A DNA stretch of 64,000 bases from Pachypanchax playfairii. Its lineage: Eukaryota; Chordata; Actinopteri; Cyprinodontiformes; Aplocheilidae. The notes under the pieces were generated by a model. That model was not told the origin of the DNA and made no database searches. It saw only the letters and a list, made by a program, of their open reading frames with translations. The stretch is from assembly GCA_006937955.1 (NCBI GenBank), contig SSNP01000040.1:1009622-1073621 (forward strand). The letters run 5' to 3'. Within the stretch, counting starts at the first letter, position 1. The number at the start of each line of letters is the position of its first letter. The translations under genes and the position numbers were made by a program. Below, piece after piece: positions 1-13,000 of this stretch.

Positions 1-746
1 TGTAGCTGTGCATTTGATCACTGGAGATGTGACACTGGTGTCTCTGTTAACGGTAGATTTAGTTTTGGGTGAAATTCTGTATCATTTAAACAAGATTTAA
101 AACTTTTCATTTTTCTGACGCACAAAAAACAGCTGGAGCGACTTGTGCCCCCCAACTATCTCTGATTCATCACTAACATGTCAAATAAATGAGACTTAAT
201 GATAAATCAGCCTGAACAAAATCCTTTTATTGGTCTATTAATAATGCCGATCACTTTAAAAATGCTATTAGCAATTATTTAAACATTTTATTTGATTTCT
301 CAACTCAAGACCCCTCATATTGTGTCCCACAACCTAAAATGGGGTCAACTTTTGGAAACTTTGAGTATTTTTCCTTTTTTTTTTTACTATTATTACTGAA
401 AGATGACTTTATATAATGTAGAAACCCCAAATATCAACGCAACAGAGGAACATTCATCAGGTTAAATAAAATAAAAATATCCACAAAAATCTCAACCTAT
501 GGGAAAAGAAAACTTTAAAAGATTCAACATTACTTCTGTTATAAACAGTTGACTTAAAATGATTTGAATTTCGAGGAGCTTCTAAATCAGAAACATTTCT
601 ATAAAGAACAATCTCTTCAGCAAACATCACAACATTTAACAGGTCAGTCACAAGTAGACATCAGATGTGATATTTTTCTAACACTTTCTAAACCTTGTTG
701 AGAAGATGAGTGAGGTCCGGAGGGACTGTGGGTGTCTCAGCGTTAC
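1..746. other. emid1 downstream intron or 3' flank, no exon recognised
   Basis: This AT-rich sequence lies downstream of the last emid1 exons I can support. I searched the minus strand for a phase-1 exon that would complete the C-terminus and saw none. It contains a T-tract near 369-385. The end of emid1 is therefore either outside the window or, for form b only, at the read-through stop at 688-690. Confidence 0.5.
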
Positions 747-837
747 CTGGCCAGATGATAGCCTCCAGAAGAGTCACCCTGCGAGCCAGAACCTCAAGGT
801 CTGCCTGTAAGCCTTCGAGAAACTGCAAGCTAATGTC
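747..837 (-). CDS. emid1: emid1 C-terminal helix exon, form b (alternative)
   Basis: This 91-nt open segment lies between a TGATAG acceptor and a GTAACG donor. It reads DISLQFLEGLQADLEVLA, RRVTLLEAIIWP plus one base (phase 0 in, phase 1 out). It aligns with form a over the helix core: 8 of 17 positions match, including LA.RV..LE..I. An in-frame stop lies directly before the acceptor, so it cannot be read through from upstream. If the donor is not used, the frame runs 19 codons further to a TAG at 688-690. My unverified recollection is that human EMID1 isoforms carry both helix types. Confidence 0.72.
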
Positions 838-1014
838 CTATCAGAGAGCAGTGACAGGGGTACTGTGTGAGGCTGCGGAAAAACCCGTCTGAGTCCTGGG
901 GCTGCCCGCGACTGTTCTCTCCCCCGGCTCTCTCAGCAGGGAGGTACATGTGAGCCCACCACATCAGGTTTGACCCCTGCCTAAAGCTGACCCTTCCTCA
1001 GGCCTCCTACTCAC

Positions 1015-1099
1015 CATGAATACCGATCATAGTCTCAAGGATTAAAACCCTCTCGGCTAAGATCTTCAGTGCCTCTCTGATCTGATGTATTCCGTCCCC
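1015..1099 (-). CDS. emid1: emid1 C-terminal helix exon, form a
   Basis: This is an 85-nt exon (phase 0 in, phase 1 out) with donor GTGAGT and acceptor CACAG. It encodes 28 residues beginning GDGIHQIREALKILAERV and ending in LETMIGIH. The helix is the conserved non-collagenous C-terminal segment shared by EMID1 and COL26A1, likely for chain association. The paired exon at 747-837 encodes a related helix in the same phases. Confidence 0.85.
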
Positions 1100-4000
1100 C
1101 TGTGAAGATAGATACAGCCGTCAAGGTAAAGAGCATGAGCTAATAGGACCGCTCGCCAAGATGCAAGTCACGTCTCTAAACACAAGTTAGAAGGTTAAAA
1201 CAGTTCACAGATCTGTGCAGCACGATCCATTCTTTGTATCTGGAAATCTCCCTCATGAACATGCTGCTGTATTGTGTCATTCTCTGCCATGCTGAGCTGG
1301 GAAACACCAGCATGCACATCACAGACCTGGTAGCACAACACCAGCGGATCTCTCCTTCCCAGACTATAGACATGATCATGCCATCTGCATTCCGTTTGTT
1401 GGGTATCAGTTGAACAGCGTTCATTCTCAACACTGCAGACACAAAAGTTACCCGCTGTCATCCTGCAGAGGGCAGCTATAGGCTTACATCAACGTCTGGT
1501 TGGTCTTTGGTTAAGGGATAAAGTAGTGACCTCATGAATCTACAACATAGGCACTGCAACAGGAGATGTAAAACAGACAGAGACAGCAGAAGTGATCATA
1601 AGCACTGAAGAAGACATGCAGAGAAGCACAGCTGAAGCTTTTGATGCTCGGGTGAGAAATGTGCGGATGAACAAGACAAATCAAAAACATGTTTAAGATG
1701 GGAAGAAAAAAGGCCAAGTTACTTTACCAGGATTGTTGTAGACGTTTATTGTTAGTCACTGTAGGATATTTGTTGAAATGTCTCGGCTTTAATTTTTGTG
1801 TTGCTGTTCATGGTACCAGAGGATCAATCCTTCTGACTCTGGTGACCCTTTGACAGGTTCTACACCTTCTACACAACCAATATTTCAGTAAAATCTTTCC
1901 ATAAATGTTTGATGGATTGTTAAACACTTGGTCCCTATATGGTGCAATGCTTTGGCCTGAATCTCGTACCAAAATCATGAAAAATGTGCATATTTTTGAT
2001 CAATGGCCGAATCACTGCTCTCAAACTATGTTATCAAACTGGCTCCAGTGTGTTAACACACTAAAGGGCAGATCGTATCTTTAAATAAACACCTTACTTA
2101 GCCTTTTTTCCTTGTAATGGATCAGTATTAGGTCACGTTTTGCAGTTTTTGAACATTTAGAGTTATGTTTGTCATGCAAGGTCAGACTGTGAGAAAAAAG
2201 AAGATAGCTGTATCCACTCCACACAAAAACAGAGCACAACACCTCTAAACCCAACAGGACCCACCACTGACACATCATTAATGGAGTGATTTGGCATATA
2301 CATCTCACGTTTCCTTAGTGCTTCAGGGATATAATACCAAACATCATTAAACAAACCGATTGGAGTAAAAATATCAGCTGAAATAAAACACAATGAAAAT
2401 TTTTTCATTAGTTAGACCTGTTGTTTTAGTTCTTTCTGTTCTTTGTGTTATATGTATATGCCAAAGACAAATGCTGAAAAGGTGACTGTGAAAGGTAGCC
2501 ATGGAGACAGTAGCTTGCAAAGGGAGTCAGACAGCTTTAGGGGTCAAGAGGACAATGTTGTAACTGGGGACAGCAGTCCAGAGCTCACCCCAAGGACCAA
2601 CAACACGCATACACAAAAAGATTAGACAACAATCACATCAACTCAAATACAAAAAACAAACTGTGTTTGAAAAAAACAGTAAAAATATGAAAGAGTTACA
2701 GCTGTAATCTGACATGTTGGTCAGAGTTACTAATTTAGAAAAACTTTACATTTACATTTCAAGACGTGATGAAATACATGAAAACATCTTTCAGTTGTAT
2801 TGTTCAATAAACAGGTAAAAATACAGCTCAGAGTCAGATACTTTTAATGGTTAATAAATGTCTTTAACTCCATATGGATCATGTCTGACGTGTCTGTTGG
2901 TAAGTGCTTGAACTTTCTTCATGAAACTAGCTGGACTGAATCCTCTGGACCTCTTCTAACCTCTGATAGGGCTCAAAGTGCTACAGATGGCAAGTGCCAA
3001 TTTTATTATCATTTATACATCACAAATATTATCATATAATTATATTATAAAATAAAATCCAATATCCAATAAACATCAATAAAATCTGTATATTCTGGCT
3101 ACTGTTTAAATTTAAGGCTTGAAAGTGTTAAAATTAACTTCGTGTCACCGTGTGAACCATCAATCTTACCGGCAAGCCCTTTTCTCCTGGTTCTCCTTTG
3201 GGCCCTGGTGCTCCCTGCGAAGAAACATTTGGACTATAAATATTACTATAAATTGTGCAGCAGTTTCAAGCTACAGATAAAAGTCTCCTCTTCACGCTTT
3301 GTGTTATCAGTTTTCAGTGCTGCTGGTGAGCATAATTTACTGTAACCATAGCCAGTCTGTGTTGATTTAAACCCTACAGAGCAGAGAGGAGTCTTACCGG
3401 CTCGCCTCGGAGGCCTCGTTCGCCCGGGTAACCAAGAGGACCCTGAAAAACCAAAGAAGTGTTACAGAGAGATGATGATTTTTAAATCTACTGAGATTAT
3501 ATTCTGGAGCTGTCAAACAAAAGGCAAACTCCTAAAAACCTGCAGATATACAGTGGGGCAAAAAAGTATTTAGTCAGCCACCAATTGTGTAAGTTCTCCC
3601 ACTTAAAAAGATCAGAGAGGCCTGTAATTTTCATCATAGGTATACCTCAACTATGAGAGACAAAATGAGGAAAAAAAATCCAGAAAATCACATTGTCTGA
3701 TTTTTAAAGAATTTATTTGCAAATTATGGTGGAAAATAAGTATTTGGTCAATAACAAAAGTTAATCTCAATACTTTGTTATATAGCCTTTGTTGGCAATG
3801 ACAGAGGTCAAACGTTTTCTGTAAGTCTTCACAAGGTTTTCACACACTGTTGCTGGTATTTTGGCCCATTCCTCCATGCAGATCTCCTCTAGAGCAGTGA
3901 TGTTTTGGGGCTGACGCTGGGCAACACGGACTTTCAACTCCCTCCAGAGATTTTCTATGGGGTTGAGATCTGGAGACTGGCTAGGCCACTCCAGGACCTT

Positions 4001-7000
4001 GAAATGCTTCTTACGAAGCCACTCCTTCGTTGCCCGGGCGGTGTGTTTGGGATCATTGTCATGCTGAAAGACCCAGCCACGTCTCATTTTCAATGCCCTT
4101 GCTGATGGAAGGAGGTTTTCACTCAAAATCTTACGATACATGGCCCCATTCATTCTTTCCTTTACACGGATCAGTCGTCCTGGTCCCCTTGCAGAAAAAC
4201 AGCCCCAAAGCATGATGTTTCCACCCCCATGCTTTACAGTAGGTATGGTGTTCTTTGGATCCAACTCAGCATTCTTTCCCCTCCAAACACGACAAGTTGA
4301 GTTTCTACCAAAAAGTTCTATTTTGGTTTCATCTGACCATATGATGTTCTCCCAATCCTCTTCTGGATCATCCAAATGCTCTCTAGCAAACCGCAGACGG
4401 GCCTGGACGTGTCCTGGCTTCAGCAGGGGGACACGTCTGGCACTGCAGGATTAGAGTCCCTGGCGGCGTAGTGTGTTACTGATGGTAGCCTTTGTTACTT
4501 TGGTCCCAGCTCTCTGCAGGTCATTCACTAGGTCCCTCCGTGTGGTTCTGGGATTTTTGCTCACGGTTCTTGTGATCATTTTGACCCCACGGGGTGAGAT
4601 CTTGCGTGGAGCCCCAGATCGAGGGAGATTATCAGTGGTCTTGTATGTCTTCCATTTTCTAATAATTGCTCCCACAGTTGATTTCTTCACACCAAGCTGC
4701 TTACCTATTGCAGATTCAGTCTTCCCAGCCTGGTGAAGGTCTACAATTTTGTTTCTGGTGTCCTTTGACAGCTCTTTGGTCTTGGCCATAGTGGAGTTTG
4801 GAGCGTGACTGTTTGAGGTTGTGGACAGGTGTCTTTTATACTGATAACGAGTTCACACAGGTGCCATTAATACAGGTAACGAGTGGAGGACCGAGGAGCC
4901 TCTTAAAGAAGTTACAGGTCTGTGAAAGCCAGAAATCTTACTTGTTTGTAGGTGACCAAATACTTATTTTCCACCATAATTTGCAAATAAATTCTTTAAA
5001 AATCAGACAATGTGATTTTCTGGATTTTTTTTCCTCATTTTGTCTCTCATAGTTGAGGTATACCTATGATGAAAATTACAGGCCTCTCTGATCTTTTTAA
5101 GTGGGAGAACTTACACAATTGGTGGCTGACTAAATACTTTTTTGCCCCACTGTACTTCCACAAATAATCCAACTGGATGACAATGTAAATAAATGTCTCA
5201 TGAAGGATCCTTTATTTGTTCAGAAATGTAGTTCCTTTACGCCAAAAACAGAATAAAGTCTGTCAACTTCTATACAGTTTGTAAAGTAATAATAAGTATT
5301 ATTATTGATCCATCAGTTCTCCTTCTTTATGTGTATTTTTTGCCATCCCAGACTTGGAAGTACCAGATTTACTGAATGTGAGTACAGGACTGAGAGATGA
5401 GCTGAAGTTACTGTACATTTTAGATTCAGATGATTTATGTTTTCAGAAGCAGAGATGATCGTGTGCATGTTAGTTACATTTTACAGCCTCTTCCTTTCAT
5501 CATTTTCCAACAAGTCTTCTGAAATCTGAACTGATCGTGTTTTTGGACTCTTGCTGATAACAACAATCACATGACTCTCTTTGGGTTTGTGATTTGATAA
5601 ACTAAATTTAAAGTAAGTGTACTCACTCTCTCCCCGTGTTCTCCCTTTGGCCCCATGGGGCCCTGTGCTCCCGGAGCTCCAGGTTTCCCCTGTGTTCAGA
5701 CAAAAGGAAACTCAGAATCACAAAGATACAAAGATACACTGGTGCAGAGGTAAGTCTGATCAGGTTGTGGTCACTGAATGAGTACAGTGCCCTGCTGATG
5801 GTGTGAGAAAGCTTACATTCTGTCCTGATGGGCCGGGGGGTCCAACTGGGCCTCTGGGACCCGGAGGTCCTGTGTGTGAGATGGACAGAGCCACATCAAG
5901 AATAATCTTACAGATTACAGCAGCAGGGATTGTTAACAACTTTGTTTGAGTGTGTGGGCACAACTTTGAGGAACGACAAGGAGGGAAATCTTAATGAATT
6001 GTACATCATCAGATCAATGTATGTCAAGCAGCACATCAGATAAGCAGATAATACTCACCGACAGGCCCGGGAGGACCCTGAGGTCCTGGAACAGGCAAAC
6101 CTCTTGAGTCATGGAAAGTGTTGGTGAAGAAGGGGTCTTTTCCTTGATCTGGAGTTTAAACAAAATATGGAGCTTTGTCACTGGTAATAAGTCAGATTTT
6201 CTAGGATTACCATGAAAGCTACTTTTTTATATTATACTGTGTTTTAAATGTTGAATTTCTTTAGTATTTTAGAATTGTGTGGATTTAAACACTGTTTTAA
6301 GGGGTTAAAAGAAATAAAATCATCATTACTAAAGATACACTACAGCTGCAAAACACAACATTTAAATGTGACTAATTTAGTAATTACTTCTTTGTTCCTG
6401 CAGGATGATTTAGTTATGTTACTTTTCTGTTTGATAATATTTACAGATTATGAAGTTTGGGATTAAGACCAATAGGAGCTGCTGGTTTGATAAAGCAAGA
6501 GACACAAAGAGATGCAGAGAAGGAAACAACACCTGCAGCTTTTATATAGATCTATTAATAAGTTTAATATGTCAGTTGAATAAATAACTTCTAAAATATA
6601 CCGTTTAATTCATTTGCACTGAAATGTAATGAAAAGCAGCATGATCGGTGATGGGGTTGGATAGTCATTAAGGTTATTTAGCATCATATTTCAGACTGTG
6701 CATGTGATTTGTGAAATACTTCTTGGATTTAGACAACATTATATATCAACAGCACAACAAGAGGAAGAAGGTGGTGAACCTGTGTGTGTTCGAGGAAGTG
6801 TGCAGCTGTTGGGTCATTTTACCCCAACAGGAAGCACAGATCCAATCACAGCCTTAGACTTTACAGATACAGAGATGAGGAGGAAGAGGAAGAAGGAGGA
6901 GAGCTGACAGCCATAAACATCCTCCTGCTTCCTGGTCACTGGCCACCACTAAGAAATCAAAAGCAGTGGTGACACCCGAGCGCGCCGTTTTCTATATTTA

Positions 7001-10000
7001 CACTCTAAAAACAAAAACTTAAGCTTAATTTGACATGAAAATAAGCAGAAATATTCCCACACAGGGAACCTCGTCAGTCCTGATGCAGATGAAGAGGCCA
7101 AAAAAATCCAGTGTTTTCCAAGGGAAGCAGAGTGCAGAGCCCCCCCCCCACAGTTTCCTTGATGTGAAAGAAATAACCCACAGACTCGGAAACCAACGTT
7201 CCTACCTCAGCGCCCCCGCAGCTCTCCAAAGCGGAACCCAGAATTTACAAATCTGTGTGCTGCATACTTTGTTTTAGCACTGAATCTGTGTATAAAACCC
7301 GCCCATGTGTTGACCTTGAAAGAGTCCATGAAGGCCTCCAGCTGTCGCTCACAAACCCCCCTCCCGAACTGTCTGAGCAGCCTACATCTGGAAGTTGTTG
7401 TGTGACATCAGTGGCGTACAGGTTCTCGTCCCACCATGTGAACTCTGCATCGATATAACAGTCTCTGTGTCTCTTTGATTCCAACCTCTTGGCTGGTAAA
7501 ACACAAGGAGCCGGTAGCAGTCAGCAGATTAACATCATCTCGTCTCAGGTTTTTTTTTTTTCCAGAATTTTAGCTTTCAAGCTGAAAGTTTCCTAAAATC
7601 CACCATCCTCTTAGAACAGTGTGATTTATCTCAGTACCATCCAGGGTCTCTGCAGGGTTTATTTATTCATTTTTACTATTTACTACAGACATAACTTTTT
7701 AAAGCTGCTCGTCATCTGTTGTGAATAAATTTTAGGTGTACTACATATATGTTTTCCACCTGTCCAGACTCACTGCACAACATGCCGAGACAGGTTTGGA
7801 TCTGAAACTTTGTTAAAACTATAAAAATGGTAGGCACTGTCCCAAAATAAAAAAGCACTGAAAAGCCATCAGAAAGCCTCAAGCATTGTTTAATGAAGAC
7901 CAGTTTAAAAGGCTACAAGTAAAAAATGGTTTCATGGGAGCAAATTATGAGAAATGTGAACTAGATGAAGATTTTTCTACAGTATGACAGTCTCTGTCAT
8001 GAGACAGTGTACGGACTCTGTGGACGAGGACGTGTCTCCTCTGTAGATACACATGGTGTTTTAAGATCATTTATTAACAATTCATTGTGGATTGTGTTAT
8101 GGGGATCGCAAAGACTGAAACCAGTTTCCTGGATCTTACTGTGGTCTGGTTCTGGGATGCGGGCACTGGCTGATGGTGGGCCTGGAGGTCCAGGTGGTCC
8201 AGGCAGGCCCGGTAGACCTCTCTCTCCTGGGAGTCCTGGTGGACCACGAGGGCCTGAAACAATCGATGAAACAGGAAAAATAACCACAATGATAGACGTA
8301 TCGTCCCTCGTGGTATAATTTAATCATAAAGTGTATCAGAGAAGCAGCACATGGCAGACTGATTGTGTGATGAGCTGATTGGAGGATAAACTATGACAAA
8401 AACCAGAGGAGGAAACTATTTATCATCTGTTTGAGATGAAAGTGTGTGTTTTATGTCTGTGTGTACATATACTGACTAAAACGAAGGGACAGGGGACGCA
8501 GGTGGGCGTGTGTGAAACGACTAACTCTGTAATTAACAAGAAGGTCATTAATGTTCCGACTCTGTGAACTCTAAAAAAACAGAATGAAATTCTGCAAAGT
8601 CTTGCCGCCACAAGGTTGGTAGCAAATAAAAAATCCCTGCATGTATCCCACCAGTTTTTGTCGGTGCATAAATCCTAAAACTGCTCTATAAGAGACGGCC
8701 AGCGAAAGCCTCCCTCCACCTACGTCAGTAATTAAGCTGAAGATGGAAAAAGCATCACCACATCATTCGACCTCAGTGAGATCACCACCTCTCTCCCTCC
8801 GTCACATCAACACTCAGCACCTTTTTTATTTATTTATGCTCTGATGCAACTCGTAACTCCAGTCCAATAATTATTACATCGTCATGTTGTTATAACTTTG
8901 ATTTGACATCTCTGGGGTCTGTTTTCACTACATTTTGGCGACGAGCTACAGCCCAACTGTCAATGTTTTGGTTGCTTCTTCGAGGTTGTAAGCCATCTGC
9001 AGCACAATGGTTCACATTAATGTCCCAACTGACCCTTCAAAGTTTAGAGAACATATTAGAGCAAACAGTTTAAGGTTTTCCAGTACAACAAGGCTCCCTG
9101 GAACATCTGGGTTTCAACAGATGTTGATCACAGCATCCCTGTGACCAAATATTTGCAACACAGATTTCACTTTCCATTTTTTTCATGACACTGGCCACAT
9201 TCCATTTCTGTGTTGATCTTTCTTGTTAGAGTAAAGGGAAAAAGCGCAGCACAATAGGAGAAATGCAGCGCTGCCTTCGGTTACTTATGAAGTAATGGAG
9301 ACAGAAAAAACAGGAACACCGCAGGCATATGGAAATCATAAGGAGCTGGGATTTTTAAACGTATGGCTCATGTTTTTTTCAGACTGAAGTCACATGGAGC
9401 TCCTCAGAAAATGGGTTTGTAGTTCAAATTTCGCTCTAAATCTCATCTTTAGCCAGCGCGGAGCAGGGTTCATGTGTTAGGCTGAAAGAAGAAACACTCC
9501 CAACGTGATCCAGAGCAGAAGAATAACAGCTGATCGTGAGAGCAGATGTTGTGACACACTTACACTCAACATTTACTTTATTCATCACTGAAATTGCAGC
9601 TGATGGTGGATTTACTCTTTTCCCCCAACAGGTCATTTATTATTTGTATATAACCAGTGAGCTCTGGATTTAAAGAGGAGATTTATGGTCTGGTTTCCGT
9701 TCTGGCTGATGACCATGAACAACAGGACACGAGTGTTTATATATAAAACAATATTTGTTAGACACATTACTTTGAATGCAAACAAATAAAATGTAAATTC
9801 CAGCGAGCAGCCAGCCGACCTCGAGGGCAGCTGGACAGCTGCAGCGTTTACCAGCAGAGGGTCGGTAAACTGGCTGAGAGGTTTAGGTGAAAGACAAACG
9901 AACGTCACAGGTCAGATCTCTGATTACTCAACTGTTGCTCCCACAGCTCTTTACTCAACAGCACGCCAGACAAACATCTTCCTCTACTGAAAACAATGTC

Positions 10001-13000
10001 AGTAGTTAACAGAAGTAAACAAATGAAGGACCTTCAGTCGTTCTTGATGATAAACTGCAAACATCCAGGATTTGGTCATTAATATAATCTCATGGCTGTT
10101 TGCCTGCAATAATCTGTGTTTTCACCTTCAGTTCACTCTTACCTGCTGGTCCTGGGGTTCCCTTCAAACCAGGATATCCAGATGGACCCCTTGCCCCGGC
10201 CTCCCCAGGGGGCCCGCTGGGACCTGGCAGCCCTCGAGACCCTGGCTTCCCTGAAAAGGGAGGAGAAAAAAAAACACAGTCATGAGTAATCACGACGCCG
10301 TAACTGGTTTACATCTTAAATGGTTTGACATCAACTCCAATTACAACTTACCGTCTCTGCCAGGAAGCCCATCTCTTCCCTTTTCACCCTGAGGACCTGA
10401 AATGAAATGAGAGCATGGCCTTAATTGAGAGGTTTATATCTGTGAAAAAAACCTGAACTGGAGCCACCTGGAGAAGATGTGTGATGACGAGCGTTTCTGT
10501 TCGAGAATACAGAGCTGGAAGCGCTGCCGTCATTTGCTTTGGAGAACATTTTAAATTCACGTCCAAAAACACTAAATAAAGATAAAAAACAAGAAAACAA
10601 AATAGTGTGACTGACTGATATTATAATCACTATCTCACACAGGATTTATGTTTTCTGGTGTCCATCACCTGTTTCTTCTTCTTTGTATTATTATTAGTAA
10701 TAATGACAAAAAAATACGTTTTTACTTAAATGTAATTTTAATAGTTTAATCAAGAGATAAGAGTCAGATCTGATTTTGGTCAAGAGAAGATTTAGATTAA
10801 GAATCTGTCAGTCTGTTTGCTTCTCTCATGTTTTCTGAACTGACCCTAAACAGAATCTTAATGCATCCAAATTCAAATGAAGCTGCTTTTACTCTCATTA
10901 CATTTTGTTCTGTGATCAGAGAGCAAAAACATTCTGAACGTCTGACTGAATCGTGGCCTAATTGTTTTTGTTTTAAAAAAACAATTTAACCCGTTAAGCA
11001 TCCGAGGGCCCGCCCACGGGCCCGACCCACAAGCGTGCATTTCATGTACATGTCTTGTGGAGTCCACCTTTTAATAATATGCATGTCATATATATCATTT
11101 GAAAGCTGAGAGCCTTGTGATTTTAGTTATAGATGAAAATCAAGGATAGAATAACCCCTGGAAAGATCACCAGTGCTTTTGTCAGCCCAAACCCCCTCCT
11201 ATAAGTATCAATAAAATATCAAACTTACAGATTTCCTGTCCGTTTAATTTAATTTGGATACGCGTTTTAAAAATATTTTGAGCGAAAATTGCAGAAATGT
11301 TAAGGGGTTAAGGCTCTTTTTATAAAATTCTGACTTGATTAAGAGCTGTGACCTCGGCATCAAACGGAGGAGCTGGAGTGTTTTTGTGTTTTGCTCATGA
11401 GTGACGGCAGGATGGAGGGGGAGACGGACTAACGAATGGGAGTTTCATCTGCAGTAACGACGAGAGCATCGCTCCGGTTTGTTGTGCTGAAGAAGGAGCT
11501 GAGCTCTTAATTTACCTACTGAACAAACAAATAAGACTGCAGATGCAAGTGGAGAGGGATTCCTGGGTTTCCTTCCTGAATCAGTTGCCACCTCAACCCG
11601 ACCTTGGATAAGCTGAAGAAAATGAATGGATACACGATGGACTGGTGCTGTTATAGTCATAGTTTAGTTTAAAGAAGAATAGAAGGACACGGTTTATTAA
11701 CAGGTTTCCACAAACACAAGACTCCTCGTGTGTGTAAGTGTCACATGCAGCATGCTCACAACAGACAACAAGCCACCCTCATATGAATCATCACATCTTT
11801 TTTCTGCATGAAGTAGATACGTTTGTCCATGTTTGCTCTGAATGTGGTGCTCCGGAAAGTTCTGCAGATGCACACCTACTTGTTGCAGCTTTCCACTCCC
11901 ACAGCGCCTGAAATATTTGTTCCAACCATAAAAATGTTTGTTGTGAAAGAAGAAAAAGCCTGTCATTTCTGAGTGTCACTTCTGGTCTCGACACAGATTG
12001 TGCCGCACCCATTTTACCCAGTATTGTTCATGTAAACAACAACTAAAAATGGACTGAATGACCTTATTATGGTATAAAAATACATCCGGTTTACATTTAT
12101 AGAAGGGAAAACTCATTGCGATGGAAGTGCCAGTGTTTCTAGCTGCAACCTGAAAAGGAGAAACTGTTCATGATGGTTGAAGTTTAAGTGCAGGAAAAAC
12201 TGCAACTATGTGATTTTTTTTACTAGATTATCTAAAGCAGAGCATTAAACTTTGTTTACGTATTGATACACATTTGTATGAGTTACCTGCTGGTCCCTTC
12301 TCACCAGGAGCTCCCTGAGCGGGCGCTGCTCCCGTCTTCAGCGAGGCCTCTGGAACAGCTCCTCCTTTACTCTGAAGGTGGCGATGGGATATGGCAGCCG
12401 GTGCTGTGAGTATTTGCACCTGAGATATAAAAAAATGGAACGTACATTTGAGGAAATGAGTTATTAAAGCAGGTCTGTCTCATTAGTGAATCTAACAGAA
12501 CCTTTACCTTGGTCTCCAGCGAGTTCAGCCTCTCACTCAGAGCTGTGATTCGACTGCAGTTCAGACAATCTATAAAAACAGAAAAAGGTTTTGTTTTCCT
12601 GCAGGAATCAGACATGAGAACACTTCTTACATCTTGTCAAGGTTGCAGCACGTCAACGAATCTTACTAGAGATTGCGTCCCCTGAGCGTGCAGACGGGCG
12701 CCGCAGTGTCGATGGTTTCCTCACCGCTTCTTGAGCTACAAGCTGATTCCCTCCATCTGTGATAAAAAAAAAAAAAACAAGATTAAAAAAGTAAATGCTT
12801 TTATCTGGAACTGTTTTAATTTCCTGAGATTTAAACTGTAATTATATGATTTGAACTTTTCTATTTCTTTTATAAACTGATAAAAAGAAATAGGAATATT
12901 CTCGTGTCTGGAATAAGAAACCAATGTGGAATTGAGCAGAACCTGCACTCCTCCTCATCCCCAGCAGGGGGCGTATTCTTCAAATATTGACAGATATTAT

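Noticed and set aside
3905..4736. Plus-strand ORFs over the Tc1 element
   Set aside because: Antisense of the transposase. The minus frame has the DD34E residues.
8074..8327. Alternative-frame ORFs over emid1 exon 9
   Set aside because: Shadows of the Gly-X-Y exon 8140-8253 and its intron.
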